DNA of 64,000 nucleotides from Sodiomyces alkalinus F11 (taxonomy: Eukaryota > Ascomycota > Sordariomycetes > Glomerellales > Plectosphaerellaceae), in NCBI RefSeq assembly GCF_003711515.1, contig NW_021167080.1, positions 4,893,255-4,957,254 on the forward strand, given 5' to 3'. Position numbers and translations under genes: made by a program. Numbering within the stretch: the stretch's first letter is position 1; each line of letters opens with the position of its first letter. A model generated the notes under the pieces. The model saw only the letters and a program-made list of their open reading frames with translations. It was not told where the DNA came from and did no database searches. This document shows, one piece after another, positions 43,779 through 54,426 of the stretch.

Positions 43779-45802
43779 ATGCCGGCCTCCTCGAACGGGG
43801 AGACCTCAGGCCACGAGGAGAAAGGAGGCGACTATCCCATAACCACTCGGGAACCAGAAGCCCTCGACGATGCAGCCTCGCCCACAAAAGGTGTCGATGC
43901 CGCGTGGGAGTTTCTCGACGCGAACCGCGGCCAGGAGCACGAACAGGTTGACCTGGCCCGGCTGCGCACCAAGATCGACTGGCACATCGTGCCGTTGATG
44001 TTCTGCTGCTACACCATGCAGTTCCTCGACAAGGTCATCCTCAACGTACGTCGGCATCCAATCTCTTCGCATCGTTTTTGTCTGTTTCACCTCAAATGCT
44101 GACGCGAGCTCCTCCTCGCTCCACGGACCACAGTATGCCGCCGTGATGGGTATCCACGAAGATCTCAACCTCCAGGGCAACGATTTCTCCAATATAGCCA
44201 CCTTCCTCTTTGTCGGTTTGTTGTGTTTCGAGATTCCCAATAGTCAGAGATCCTCAGATTCCCCCCAGAACCCCGTTTTGATACTTGAATCTTGGATTCT
44301 CATGGCATTTATATGCCCCACCGATCGAACTGGATGTCGTTTCTGACTCGACTCTAGTCTACTTCCTCCAGGTCCTCCCCGCCGCGAAATGGCTCGGTTT
44401 CAACGTCGTTTCCTGGGGCGTCGCGACAGCTTGCGGCGCGGCGGCCTACAACTACCAGACCCTCCTGGTATCGCGCGTCTTCCTCGGTATATTCGAAGCC
44501 ACCATCGGCCCCTCTCTCATGCTCATCAGCAGTCAGTACTACACCAAGTCGGAGCAGGCCCCTCGCTTCTCCTTCTGGTACCTAGGTCTCGGTCTAGGCC
44601 AAATCATCGGCGGCCTCGTCTCGTTCGCCTTCCAGCACATTGAAGGGGCTGGGTTGGCCGGCTGGCGCATCATGTTCATTACCTTGGGGGTTGTGACCGT
44701 GATCATCGGCCTCGCTACCTTCTTTTTCCTGCCCGACACCCCCATGAAAGCCCGCTGGATGACCGACAGCGAGAAGGTGGCACTGCTGAAGCATGTCAGT
44801 GTCAACCGGACCGGTATCGACAGTCGCAAGTTCCGGCCCAGGCAAATCCTGGATGCCTTGACGGACCCTCAGATGTACCTGATGACTCTGTCTGTAGTCC
44901 TGGTGATGAATTCTCCCACTCTGACCCCTCCTTTTTCCGCAGTTGAGGGCCATTCGGACTGACTTGACTTCCACGTGTCACCGCAGCTCTCCGTCTCCAG
45001 CGGCGTCGTCACAACGTACTCTTCCACCCTGATCCGAAACCTGGGTTACGATCCCAAGCGAGCTGCCCTCATGAACATGCCCTCGGGCGCGGTCAGCATC
45101 TTCTTCACGCTCCTCGTCGGCTTCGGTGTCCGCTTCCGGTCCCATCGCTGGGCCTGGATCATTGCTTGCATCTGTCCGGCGTGAGTGATGTTCCTACAGA
45201 TATCTACGCAAAAACCCCACAGCAGTTGTAGGGGTCTATATGTGGCTGACCTTGGAACGTCTTGCTCCGTAGAATCCTCGGCGGCGCCTTGATGTCATTC
45301 CTCCCCGTGACTAACCGATCCGGTATCCTGGCGGGGATTTACCTCGTCAACGCGGTCGTTGCTCCATTGACCGTCTTCTATGCGGTGAGTTCATCTGCTG
45401 TGTGGAGCTTTATCTTCAGAGAGGACTCAGCTCAGGACTCAACTGACTATCATGACCCGTGCCGTGATTGTGCAGTGGACCGCCGCCAACTTCGCCGGTG
45501 CCACAAAGAGAGCCTTCGCCGTCGCCATCGTCAGCGGCTCATTCTCTCTCGGAAATATCATCGGACCCCAGACCTTCCAGGCCCGCGATGCACCCGAATA
45601 TCGACCCGCCAAGGTGGCCGTCATGGGTACTCAGGCTGGCTGTGCATTCACCACCTTCCTCCTTCTCCTGTACTACGTTTGGATGAACAAGAAGCGCGAT
45701 TCAGTGCCCCGCGACACGGAGGCAGAAGAGTCGTACATGTCGCCCGAAATCTGGGCTCAGTTGACGGACAGGGAAAACAAGAAGTTTCGGTATACATACT
45801 GA
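43779..45802 (+). CDS. Anion:cation symporter family (Dal5-type) MFS permease, 508 aa, six exons
   Basis: Exons 43779-44045, 44134-44215, 44358-44902, 44987-45180, 45273-45384 and 45476-45802 join with consistent phases. The N-terminal cytoplasmic part (residues 1-65) is followed by LRTKIDWHIVPLMFCCYTMQFLDK, the characteristic first-helix motif of the ACS family (allantoate, nicotinate, pantothenate and related carriers). Further marks are LVSRVFLGIFEATIGPSLMLI, the FWYLGLGLGQIIGGLVSF helix, the FFLPDTPMKARWMTDSEK loop and WTAANFAGATKRAFAVAIV in helix 10-11. It should sit in the plasma membrane and import a small organic anion or sugar-acid-like compound. Its position, about 0.5 kb before a broken rhamnogalacturonan lyase and near a Zn2Cys6 regulator, suggests a catabolic locus; the substrate is inferred, not shown. 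Confidence 0.9.
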
Positions 45803-46320
45803 TATGCTGGGGGGTTAATGATGATCCTTTTGGGGGGGGGGGGGAAGTACTTGGGGGCCGAACGACTCCACGTTGTATCTATGAAGCTCGTATGAGTGAG
45901 ATAAATACCTGCCCAAGGGGAGAGGCTAGAGCCATGCAGAGTAGCGCCTTTCGAAAGTCGGGCACTGCGAACCTGTAATCCGTATACCATGTATCACCAT
46001 ACGGCACAGATGAGTACTCCTAGGTTCTGCCTTCAACGTGTCTCCGCAATGCCGAGCCGGCACTTGGGGTTGGCGCAATGCTTGACTCTCTTCGTCTTGG
46101 GGACAAGCGGGCCTGGAAGGCTTTCAGGCATCTCTTGACATCTCGGTGTAAGTGGTCGCCCGGCACCTTTGCGCTCTCTCAGGTTACATACCCCTCTCCG
46201 CATCTTGATTTTGCGCCATCCCCTCGAGCTGCAGGCGATCTCGTCCCAGACTCCTCGACTCCGCTAGCGTAGCTAGGTTTTTACACGACGGGCGAGTTCT
46301 TGCAAGCCACAATCCTCGTG
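45803..46320. other. Spacer with G13 run
   Basis: This holds the permease 3' flank with a run of thirteen G residues (45832-45844), then the former promoter of the lyase pseudogene. No gene. Confidence 0.4.
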
Positions 46321-48095
46321 ATGCCTCGGTTGAGTTCCGTTCTCTTCGTCCTCGCAGGTCTCCTGGCCTCGGGGTCCGCTGTTCCTCCCAGCAGCTCGAA
46401 CTTGAACTCGAGCTCGATTGTCGACGTCCACTGGCTCGGCACCAAGCCATCCTACCACGGGGGAACCGCCTTTGGCATCCCATGGCCTCGAGGGAAACAC
46501 CATCCGAATACGACCAACTCCGCCATATCCGGGAGCGAGAGCGACGATGGGGAAGAGATTGCCCTTCAACCTTGGGTAACGGCTTACTGATCCGATGGCT
46601 CCATTCAATGGACGGGACATGCGATACCCGCTTCAGGCAACATCCACGACGAATACACCTTGCGAGCGTCGCCCTATACCGGTAGTTCGCGCTCGACGGG
46701 GTCCAAACGAAGTTCAAAGTCTCCCCGATCGCCTAGGGTCGGAGTCTCGGAATCGGCAGACGAGATCCGGGTCAATACAGGCAAGATTGTGGTGACTTTC
46801 CCCAAGACAGGCAATGTGATAATCCGAAGCATCCGCACCGCGGGCGGAAAGACTGTTGGACAGGACGGAAAGCTTGTTCTTCACACTCAGTCGGACGTGC
46901 CAGGCGACGTCCAAGACCGAAGTGAATCCCCCATCGAGTACTTCAACCTTTGAGAGCAACATCGAGAAAGTGAGCGTCGGAGAAGACAACGACGTCCGAA
47001 CCCTTGTCACTGTGCGTGGGAAGCACATGGTCGTCGGGGAGGGAGAGCACGCACCGTGGCTCCCTTTCGTGCTCCGTTTCTATCTGTATGCCGAGTCGGA
47101 AGCCATCGGCCTAGTTCACAACATCGTTTTCGATGCAGATGCCAGGAAGGACTTCATCGCCGGCCTTGGCATTCGTGATACGAATACCTGGGATGAAAGA
47201 GTCACAAGTCGGCTCCACTGGATCCCGCCTTGGGACGACTTCAGCCTGAGCCAGCTGTCCCCCGACGGGTTCACCCTAAGGAAGAGGACCAAGGCAGGCC
47301 AGAGCTGGGTGAAGAGCCCGGGCGCCACCCGCGCCGGAGGCCTGGCGTACCTCGGCGGTGCCACCGTGGGTGGTCTGGCCATTGGGCTTCGGAATTTCTG
47401 GCAGCGGTATCCGACGGGACTCGACGTCAAGAGCGCGGCGGCCACCCGTCACGGGATTCAGCACTATTCCGACAGCGCCAAGCAAGCTCGCATCTCCAAC
47501 GCGCAGTACCTCAAGCAATTTTTCTATCTCTCTGGTGGAGACGAGCGCGTCGGCGAATTGCTTGAGGAGTGTCCTCGACGTAGACCAGACGTACGCGGTG
47601 CTTGAACCCGTCCCGTAAGGTCCGAAACAATGATTTTAAGCCGAGCCCAGAAGCAGTGGACGTTGGGCTTGGGACGGATTACTCCAGCCTAGCTTCGTCG
47701 TGGCTAATCGAGTGGGAGCGCCGTGGGCCCATATGGGAGGAGGCTTTCGCAAAGTTGAATGACACGGCCACGGGGATTGCGAAGCTGAGGAACGGATTCG
47801 TCTCGGGCTCGGCTCTGTACAACCCCCAAGAGGGCACCCTTCACAAGCCCTACACTGATGCCGAAAACGAAGGCGTTGTCTCCGTCTCCCATCTCTCCGC
47901 CATGTTCGGTTTTGCTGGAGGTGATGGCAGAAATCACGGACCACTGGGGCGAGGACTTGCCGGCCGGGTTTGAGGAGGCGTGTGGGAGAGCGTGCGACTG
48001 AAGGGGAGTGAGGTACTGGCACCTATTGACGAGGCGTCATGGATAAGCACCAACGAATTTGCGCAGTATGGGTGCGTGAAGAAGGTCCCCTGTCG
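46321..48095 (+). pseudogene. PL26 exo-rhamnogalacturonan lyase (PcRGLX/YetA-like) pseudogene
   Basis: It starts with an intact signal peptide (MPRLSSVLFVLAGLLASGSAV) and the N-terminal domain signature VHWLGTKPSYHGGTAFGIPWPRGKH...LQPWVTAY. A TGA (46588-46590) replaces the expected Trp before SDGSIQWTGHAIPA. Further lesions: a 1-bp insertion near 46947 (FN then FESNIEKV), apparent in-frame loss of segments after GLGIRDT (about 47180) and after VKSAAA (about 47443), and frameshifts near 47569, 47605 and 47908. Recognisable pieces after each break include LSQLSPDGFTLRKRT, RHGIQHYSDSAKQARIS, GIAKLRNGFVSGSALY and MAEITDHWGEDLPAGF. Live members remove disaccharides from the rhamnogalacturonan I backbone outside the cell. 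The second deletion takes out much of the catalytic domain, so the locus cannot make an enzyme. The 3' limit is approximate. Deletion sizes rest on my recollection of the family. Confidence 0.85.
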
Positions 48096-48188
48096 ATAGG
48101 ATCTAGCCTTAACAACGGCGCGGGGGGCCCAAGATGATGGGCGGAAATCTAGCAAAAGGGACTTGGCGGTTGATAAACCCTCGTCTCC

Positions 48189-50059
48189 TCATAGCAGCCC
48201 ACTCTGATGAGGAAGTTCGGGAACAAGTTCGGGATTGTCGAGGAGGTCGTCGACGGGAATGCCAGTCATCGCCTGGGGCACGTACGTCGTGGTCCCAGGT
48301 CGGCTCTTCAGTGCTTGTATAATTCCTCTGTGCTTCCCGATGAAAAATAAAGCCGTCCTCGCAGCGAGTCGTAGGTCTTTTGGAACCGTCCTGACGGTGT
48401 ACACGACGGTAAGTGGCCATACGAGGCGCACCCCTTCGTACCAGTCTGCTGCATGGGTGCCAGTAGTCTCAGACTCTCCTGACAGACCGCCGAGAGAGAC
48501 AGGCATGTCGTCGATGATATCCCGGGCCGCCTCGGCAACGATTGCAAGATAGGATGCCCTCCTAGACTGCAGGTCGGCGGAATGCAGAGACGGGGTCCGA
48601 ACCGGGGCGTCTGCTACTAGGTTAGTTAGCAGCACTAACATGTGGTGCAGTTTGATGCGTGCACTCCACCACACGTTGAGGAAATAACGGGTGGTGGCAT
48701 CAGCACCGCCGGCTGTTGCGCGAAAAAAACCCATCCAGGGCACAATGCTTCTTTCCGCGGCGTCTGCTTGTCGCACGAGCTCGTCGTAGTTGGTGCATGC
48801 GTCGAGGAATAAGCCGTGCTGGACAAGGGGCATGACGATGGAAACGATGGAGCATGTGTGGTTAAGATAGCGGAGAATGCCCAGCAAGAATGATTCTTCT
48901 TCATCTACGCCCTTGGCCGAAAGATTCCGTATCCAGTCCCAGGATTCAGGTGGACATTCGGTGTTCGTCATCAGACAATGGATTTGCTACAAGTTTGCCA
49001 AGTCCGTCAGCGATCGGTTAGTTCATTTAGGGCCCAGAGGCATAGAGGTATATGCGCACTATAATGTTATACGCGCACCAGAAGACGGCACATCCGATCT
49101 CGGTGAGGAACCGGGTCGAACCTCTTGCGCGAAGGAGGCTCATAAGCCCTTGTGAGTGAACATCCCATGGGCTTGGGGAGTCGGAGCGGTTGGTGAGTCC
49201 GCCAATCTGAACCTATTGTGCCTTTAGACGTGTTGATCCACGCAATCGTCATGGCAGAGAAGACAAACCTCGTATATGCTCAACATCCAGACGGCCATGA
49301 CGGTGGTGTCCGAGGCTTTTTTCCGTCGGTCCTGGAGAGCAAGGGAGAGAGACCTCAGGGTCCTGCCGAGGTATTCGGCTGTCTCGCGGCGGTCATGGGG
49401 CGCATTGAAGCGACTAATCAAGTATGCCTTGGCCCAGAGATGGGTCGAAAGAACAAAAGGGTCCTCGGAAGTAGTGACGCTGCTGTAGAGCTTGGCAAGG
49501 AAAGTCATGGAGGAGTAACAGCTCATGAGTAAAGGAATGGAATGAGTCGTCCAAGGTTCCTTCAGTTCGTGGGGTAAGGTTACAATCGGTGAAGCATTTG
49601 ATGCCGCGTATGGCGGGAGAAAGCTGCGACATCGAGCCATTGGGTGTCTTGTTCCAGAGAACGACGACGATGTTCCAGACGTTGAGGAGACATCGTCGCT
49701 CGGGAAACCAACGGGATGAGAACTGGAGAGCACAGAGGTTGGGGACCTCCTCGTTGTCCTTGCTCTTTCCTTTTTGGCTTGATCTCGCCCTGCAGACGCA
49801 GGGTCCTCGGTCCGAAAGATCAGGTCCTGCACATTCCGATATCCCGGGCACTCGGTGCCATACTTGATGCAACGTTGGCAAGAGGGTCTAGTCAAGTCGC
49901 ACTGAGCCGAAACCGCTGCGTCAGTAAAATGTCCCGAGACCTCCCCGAGAGAAGAAGAAGAAACGGATACGAATTGAGTAGGTAAAAGTAAGCTCTGACC
50001 TTGACACGCCTCTTTCGGCAAAGGTGACAGTCCTTGCTGGGTCTACCGACGTTAGGCAT
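48189..50059 (-). CDS. Zn(II)2Cys6 transcription factor with Fungal_trans_2-type domain, 545 aa, four exons
   Basis: Exons in order are 50059-50000, 49901-49269, 49206-49060 and 48986-48189, all in phase 0. The binuclear zinc cluster is split by intron 1: GRPSKDCHLCRKRRVK | CDLTRPSCQRCIKYGTECPGY, giving C-x2-C-x6-C-x5-C-x2-C-x6-C. Intron 1 uses a weaker GTCAGA donor; intron 2 is only 62 nt with GTTTGT. A Ser-rich linker follows, then the helical regulatory domain with SIPLLMSCYSSMTFLAKLY, VMAVWMLSIYE, GLMSLLRARGSTRF and CLMTNTECPPESWDWI, typical of Fungal_trans_2 regulators. It is nuclear, and such factors often control the genes next to them. It lies tail-to-tail with the lyase pseudogene and close to the permease, so it may have governed pectin-fragment use; that is inference. 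Confidence 0.88.
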
Positions 50060-50537
50060 GGTGGGAGAGTTGCGTCCGATGAGAAACGGACGGGTTGACG
50101 TCGGTGTGACTCAAGAGAGACGGCAGAACAAAATCTCGGCTTATTCAATAAATACTGCACTCGTAAAGGACAAGGGAGATGAATACATGGAGAGAGAGAC
50201 AGAAGTTGGTATCAGGTCAGGGAGATGAATAGTCGGCGGTCCAGTTTCCGGGTGACGAGAGGAGCAAGTTAATGTGAACGTGAACGTCCGGGGGGAAGGG
50301 GTTCACGTTCGAATGGATTTCCTCTTTTGGATTAGCGTCGTATTTAATTATCGCTTACATAACCACATTCGGCCTGAAACGACTGGGGGTGGAGGTAATT
50401 GATTACTCATCTCCAATCCCAATCACTAATCTCACTCACCGTCGCTCGTACAGATTGAAAGGACACAAGAACCCCCCCATCCGTGGAAGGAGCGCGAAGA
50501 GACATAGAAATCCCGACTCTATCGTCACGAGAAAGCT
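50060..50537. other. Spacer between regulator promoter and isochorismatase gene 3' end
   Basis: About 480 bases holding the promoter of the regulator (minus strand, upstream of 50059) and the 3' flank of the isochorismatase-like gene. Near 50275-50315 GTGAACGTGAACGT and GTTCACGTTCGAA form an imperfect inverted repeat. No gene. Confidence 0.4.
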
Positions 50538-51221
50538 TCAGCGCATAACCTCGCCTATAACCTCTCCAGCCGTCTTTACCGCAGCAAACTCCCCCTCCAA
50601 ACTAGCCAAATGCACAGCATGCACAACCTCCGCCTCAAACCCAGGCTTCGCAAAAGTAGCCGTAGCATCCCGGACAATAACAACCCCGTTGTTCCCCTCC
50701 CCGGTACCATCCGAACCGCCGTCGTCACCTAAGACCTGCAGGTTGGCAGCCATGCGAACTGTCGTGTTGACGCAGTGATCCGAAGTGAGCCCGACGGCAA
50801 TCAACTGCCGGGCGCCGAAAGCCCGCAGTCGCGCCTCGAGATCGGTCCCCACGAAGGCCGAGTTGACGCATTTGGTCAGCACCAGCTCGCCGGGCGCCGG
50901 CGCTGCGTACTCTGTTGGCTCCACCCCTCGCGTCGTCCCCGTCCCCGTCGATGAGGAGAGGATGTAGGACGGGTGCAGAGGCGAGGTGGTGATGAGAGAG
51001 TGGTGGTGCACGTGGACGATGAGAATCGGGTGGCGTCGCTGGTCTGCGGCTTGGCTGCTTTGCACTTTGGTGTTGTAAGACCGCGCGGCCTGAAGGAGGG
51101 AGGCGACGTTGGTTTCGAAGTTGATGGTGCTGCGGGATGCGCCCCAGTGGGTTTTGTGCTTGAAGGCTTGTTGGACGTCGATGATGACGAGGGCTGTTGG
51201 GGTGGACGAGGCGGGTTTCAT
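50538..51221 (-). CDS. Isochorismatase-like cysteine hydrolase, 227 aa
   Basis: A single exon starting at 51221 (MKPASSTPTALVIIDVQQAF). The catalytic triad of the isochorismatase-like superfamily is complete: Asp15 (IIDVQ), Lys117 (VLTKCVNSAF) and Cys150 (SDHCVNTT), with the cis-peptide-type GLTSDHC context. Members include nicotinamidases, N-carbamoylsarcosine and biuret amidohydrolases and phenazine-pathway enzymes; the substrate is not readable. Upstream, the frame stays open through a very hydrophobic Ile/Val stretch encoded by ATNATNATN repeats up to 51365. I treat that as leader, because the ATG at 51221 gives a normal-length protein and a TATA element sits 145 bp upstream of it. Residues 170-180 are a Gly/Asp-rich loop (GDDGGSDGTGEG). 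Probably cytosolic. Confidence 0.85.
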   Translation of the reverse strand: MKPASSTPTALVIIDVQQAFKHKTHWGASRSTINFETNVASLLQAARSYNTKVQSSQAADQRRHPILIVHVHHHSLITTSPLHPSYILSSSTGTGTTRGVEPTEYAAPAPGELVLTKCVNSAFVGTDLEARLRAFGARQLIAVGLTSDHCVNTTVRMAANLQVLGDDGGSDGTGEGNNGVVIVRDATATFAKPGFEAEVVHAVHLASLEGEFAAVKTAGEVIGEVMR

Positions 51222-51365
51222 GGTGATGATTGGGACTATGATGGCGATGATGACAATGATAAGGATAATGAATGGCAATACCGGTAGAGGTGATATAATG
51301 TTCCTCGGCTTGTTTGTGCGTCTTGAGATGAATTTAATGGGTGTAGAGCGGGCCCTGTTGTACAC

Positions 51366-51373
51366 TATTTATA
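51366..51373 (-). promoter_or_regulatory. TATA box of the isochorismatase-like gene
   Basis: On the minus strand this reads TATAAATA, 145-152 bases upstream of the ATG at 51221. It supports the shorter start, because transcription starting 30-100 bases downstream would exclude the longer open frame that begins at 51365. Confidence 0.5.
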
Positions 51374-51882
51374 AAGGGATGAGAATCCCCTTGGGTAGGT
51401 ATATGCAGACTGCTTGGCTTTTCCGATTAATCGCATGGTCCGAGGACGGCAGGGCGACATGGCGACATGTCGCCAATGACCCAAAGGGCGCGCGCATATG
51501 TAAATGACTCCCCGACACGCCCTCGACGCATAGATTTGCATTAGCTCAATCTCTCTCGGCTCACAACCTCCCCATCGCCAATCGCTGTCACGTCAAAGAA
51601 AATTTATCCTCACGGATACGGGAATTGGTTCTACAATCCGTCAGTTGCCTGCTCCTATGCTCTGTCTGGTACCTGCCCGCTTCCAGGCTACAGTTGACAA
51701 GTGAAGCAAACAACGGCGAGGATAATCAGCACCGAGAAAGAACACTTCTCGAGAAAGTTCAATTGAAAAACTCCCAACTCGCAATATAGCTTCGAGATAA
51801 ACTATCACATGAGAAAAGACACAATTCCGGCGCTGTGCTTCCTTTCTCTTGATGTATGCCAAAATAATCCAAAATATACCGA
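51374..51882. other. Spacer between two minus-strand genes
   Basis: This holds the upstream region of the isochorismatase-like gene and the 3' flank of the glutaminyl-cyclase-like gene. It is AT-rich around 51770-51880. No gene is supported. Confidence 0.4.
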
Positions 51883-53047
51883 TCATATCCTTCTTCCTTG
51901 TCCACTACTCGGCTCTAGCTCCATCAAATCCAGCCATTCCATCGCAAAGGCGGTCACGATCTTCGACCAATCCCGGACAGTAGGCATGTGGAGGTGGTCC
52001 CCGTCGTCATCCATCGTGTGCCACACCATAGGAAAAGGCGCAGGGATCATGTGCAGAATGGGCACACCTTTGTGCATAAAGGGCTCGTGGTCGTCCCCAA
52101 TATAAGTCGTGCCAAGTTCCTTCGCGTCGATCTCACCATCGGGGAGGAAAGGACCTTCGGAATCCGATTCGAGCAAGCCCAAGCCGCGCATACGGCTCTC
52201 GATGGTAGCCATGTTCTTATAGGCCCAGTGGGTGGTTCTGAAGTACGACGGGATAGAAGGGTTGGCGGAGCCCAAGAGGTCAAGGAGAACGAAAATGCTA
52301 ATCTGATCCAATGGCGTTTTGTAGCTTGACATGGCCGGGTTGAAGGTATTTTCCCACTCCTGTGACAAGGATCTGTATTCCGGGAATCAGCATGATGTAT
52401 AAGCGGTCGGGAGGAGAAGAAGCGCAAAGGCGGACGTACCTCGACCCGTAAACCGAGTCGGTAGCGGTCCAGCGGTCGAAGGCCTCTTCACCGTCGAGCA
52501 AAAGGATCTGCACGCCCATGTCGGAGGACATGGTGCCTCCCGGCTCGCCGTTCGAGTTCAGCTTATCGTACCTCTCGGTGAGGCGCCGGTCAATGCTCCG
52601 CGCGAGGTGCATGAGCATCGCGCATGGGGCAGCACTGTCGGTAGCCCCGATGAAGCCTTTCGGTTCCAGTTTGCTGTCATAATGCGCGGCGAAGGTGAGA
52701 TAATTGGCCTGCCCAGGTCTGGTTCTGGTCCAGGGGGGTTCTCGACGGATGATGAGGTTTTGAAACGGGATGTCCCTGTCCCCCGTCTTCGGGGTTTTAT
52801 CCGTAGAGTTTTGCCACTCGACAGTCCAGCTGGGTAACTGTGTGCTGAAGTAGTTCACGAAGTGTTGCTGGACCTTGGTTTGACCAGGCGTTCCCGGGAC
52901 ACGGGTGATGAGGAGAGGGGCGAGAAGGGCGCCGTTGTGGACGTCAAAGTCGTCGCCACCGGAGGTGACATTCTTTAACCAGTCGTCTGATAGCTTTTGG
53001 TAGGCAAGGGCAGAAGACGCCAGCGATAATAGGCGAATGAGAAGCAT
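51883..53047 (-). CDS. Glutaminyl-peptide cyclotransferase-like M28 protein, 365 aa, two exons
   Basis: Exons 53047-52440 and 52372-51883 join at YGSR|SLSQEWE across a 67-nt intron. Residues 1-16 (MLLIRLLSLASSALAY) are a signal peptide. The zinc site and catalytic acid of the glutaminyl cyclase branch of M28 are present: His122/Asp124 (FAAHYDSKL), Asp137 (GATDSAAPCAM), Glu187/188 (LLLDGEEAFDRW), Asp-His in GDDHEPFMHKGVPILH, and the TDSVYGSR substrate-loop motif. The family forms N-terminal pyroglutamate on secretory proteins. The protein probably works in the secretory pathway lumen or is secreted. Domain order and length match fungal QC homologues, often annotated simply as peptide hydrolases. 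An upstream in-frame ATG (about 53137) would spoil the signal peptide, so I use 53047. Confidence 0.9.
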
Positions 53048-53422
53048 GGTTGAGAGGGAGGTTGTATGAGAGGTGAGAGAGCGTAGAGGAGGCGAAAAGA
53101 CGCCGTGGAATAGCCGTTGCGGATATGATGGGCGCACGCTCCGATTGGAGAGCGGGCGGTTTTTACCCTCTCAGTTCGTTCCAGCGAAATGAGATGGATG
53201 GGATTCGTTTCGCGTTTGTGGATTACTGGACGTGGGGTATTGATGTTCAACTCTTCGATGGAAGTGGATGTGAATGAGATGCGTGTCGTGTCAACTTTGG
53301 TCGTTTCCAGGCGACATTATAAACGGAGTACAAAGAAGTATCTCCGTTGTAGAGAAGGCTAGTCCTAATTGGGAAATATCCTCTGTTATAACGGTGACAT
53401 GGGGAAAAAAGCAAAAAGGAAA
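53048..53422. other. Spacer before tRNA-Glu
   Basis: Promoter of the glutaminyl-cyclase-like gene plus flank of the tRNA gene. It contains CGGAGTAC (about 53324-53331). No gene. Confidence 0.4.
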
Positions 53423-53505
53423 TTCCGAATCGGGGAATCGAACCCCGGGCCTGTCGGTGCTGCTCCGATGAGAGCGACAAATGTTAACCACTACACCAAT
53501 TCGGA
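53423..53505 (-). tRNA. tRNA-Glu (CTC) with an 11-nt intron
   Basis: Minus strand: acceptor stem TCCGAAT/ATTCGGA (seven perfect pairs), D arm with GTGTAGTGGTTAACAT, and anticodon arm TGTCG-CT-CTC-A ... C-CGACA. The anticodon CTC is the complement of 53470-53472. The T arm is CGGGG-TTCGATT-CCCCG. Removing TCGGAGCAGCA (53458-53468, complement), which begins one base after the anticodon, restores a 7-nt loop and a full anticodon stem. The 3' CCA is not encoded. Confidence 0.9.
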
Positions 53506-53723
53506 TGCTTGCTTGTTGAGAGTCACTCTCTGATGTAACCAATAAGAAGTATTGCATCTAAGAAGCCCAAACCATGTCTGAACAACCGCTTTCCAGGTAT
53601 CCCTGCTTCGGTACCTAAGGTACCCTCTCTTTCAGGTCGCGACAGAACTTTGCCTGTCAATTTCGAACCAACTCTCAACAACACGCCCACCACGCATCTT
53701 CGACTCCTCCCAGTCCCATCTTC

Positions 53724-54387
53724 ATGTGTGGGATCCACGCCATCGTCACTCACGATGGCATCCCCACGCTTTCCGATTCCCTTCGGCGTAGCCTGGCCAA
53801 CCGCGGCCCCGACCATTTCGGCCAAGTCGAGACCCGGGTGAACGGCAAGCAAGGCGCCCGCCTCTCGCTCGCCTTTACCTCGACCGTCCTTGCGCTCCGC
53901 GGCGATCACGTCACGCCGCAGCCGTTCCATGATGCTTCCACTGGCTCCGTCCTTTGCTGGAATGGCGAGGCGTGGAAGTTAGCGGGCCAGGCTGTTGAGG
54001 GTAACGATGGCGAAGCTGTCTTGGCGAGGCTTCTCGCCGCAGCCGCTGATGATGATGATGATGATGACGATGCCGGCGGGGAAGCGGTCTTGGACGTACT
54101 ACGGTGCATCGAAGGTCCCTTTGCTTTCATCTTCTTCGACAAGCCTTCTTCCCGGCTGTTTTACGGCCGCGACCGTCTGGGACGCCGGTCCCTGCTCGTC
54201 AACCGCGACGACTCTGGCTTTGTCCTCTCCAGCGTCGCCGAAACCGCTTCGCCCGGCTGGTTCGAGGTGGAAGCGGACGGCATCTACGTTGTGAACCTGA
54301 CAAGAGAAGACGACGAGCGGGGCGTTTTCGTGTCGCCCTCGCGAAGGCCCTGGATGATTGACCAAGCGGCCGACACCGTAGGACCCA

Positions 54388-54426
<39 letters not shown>

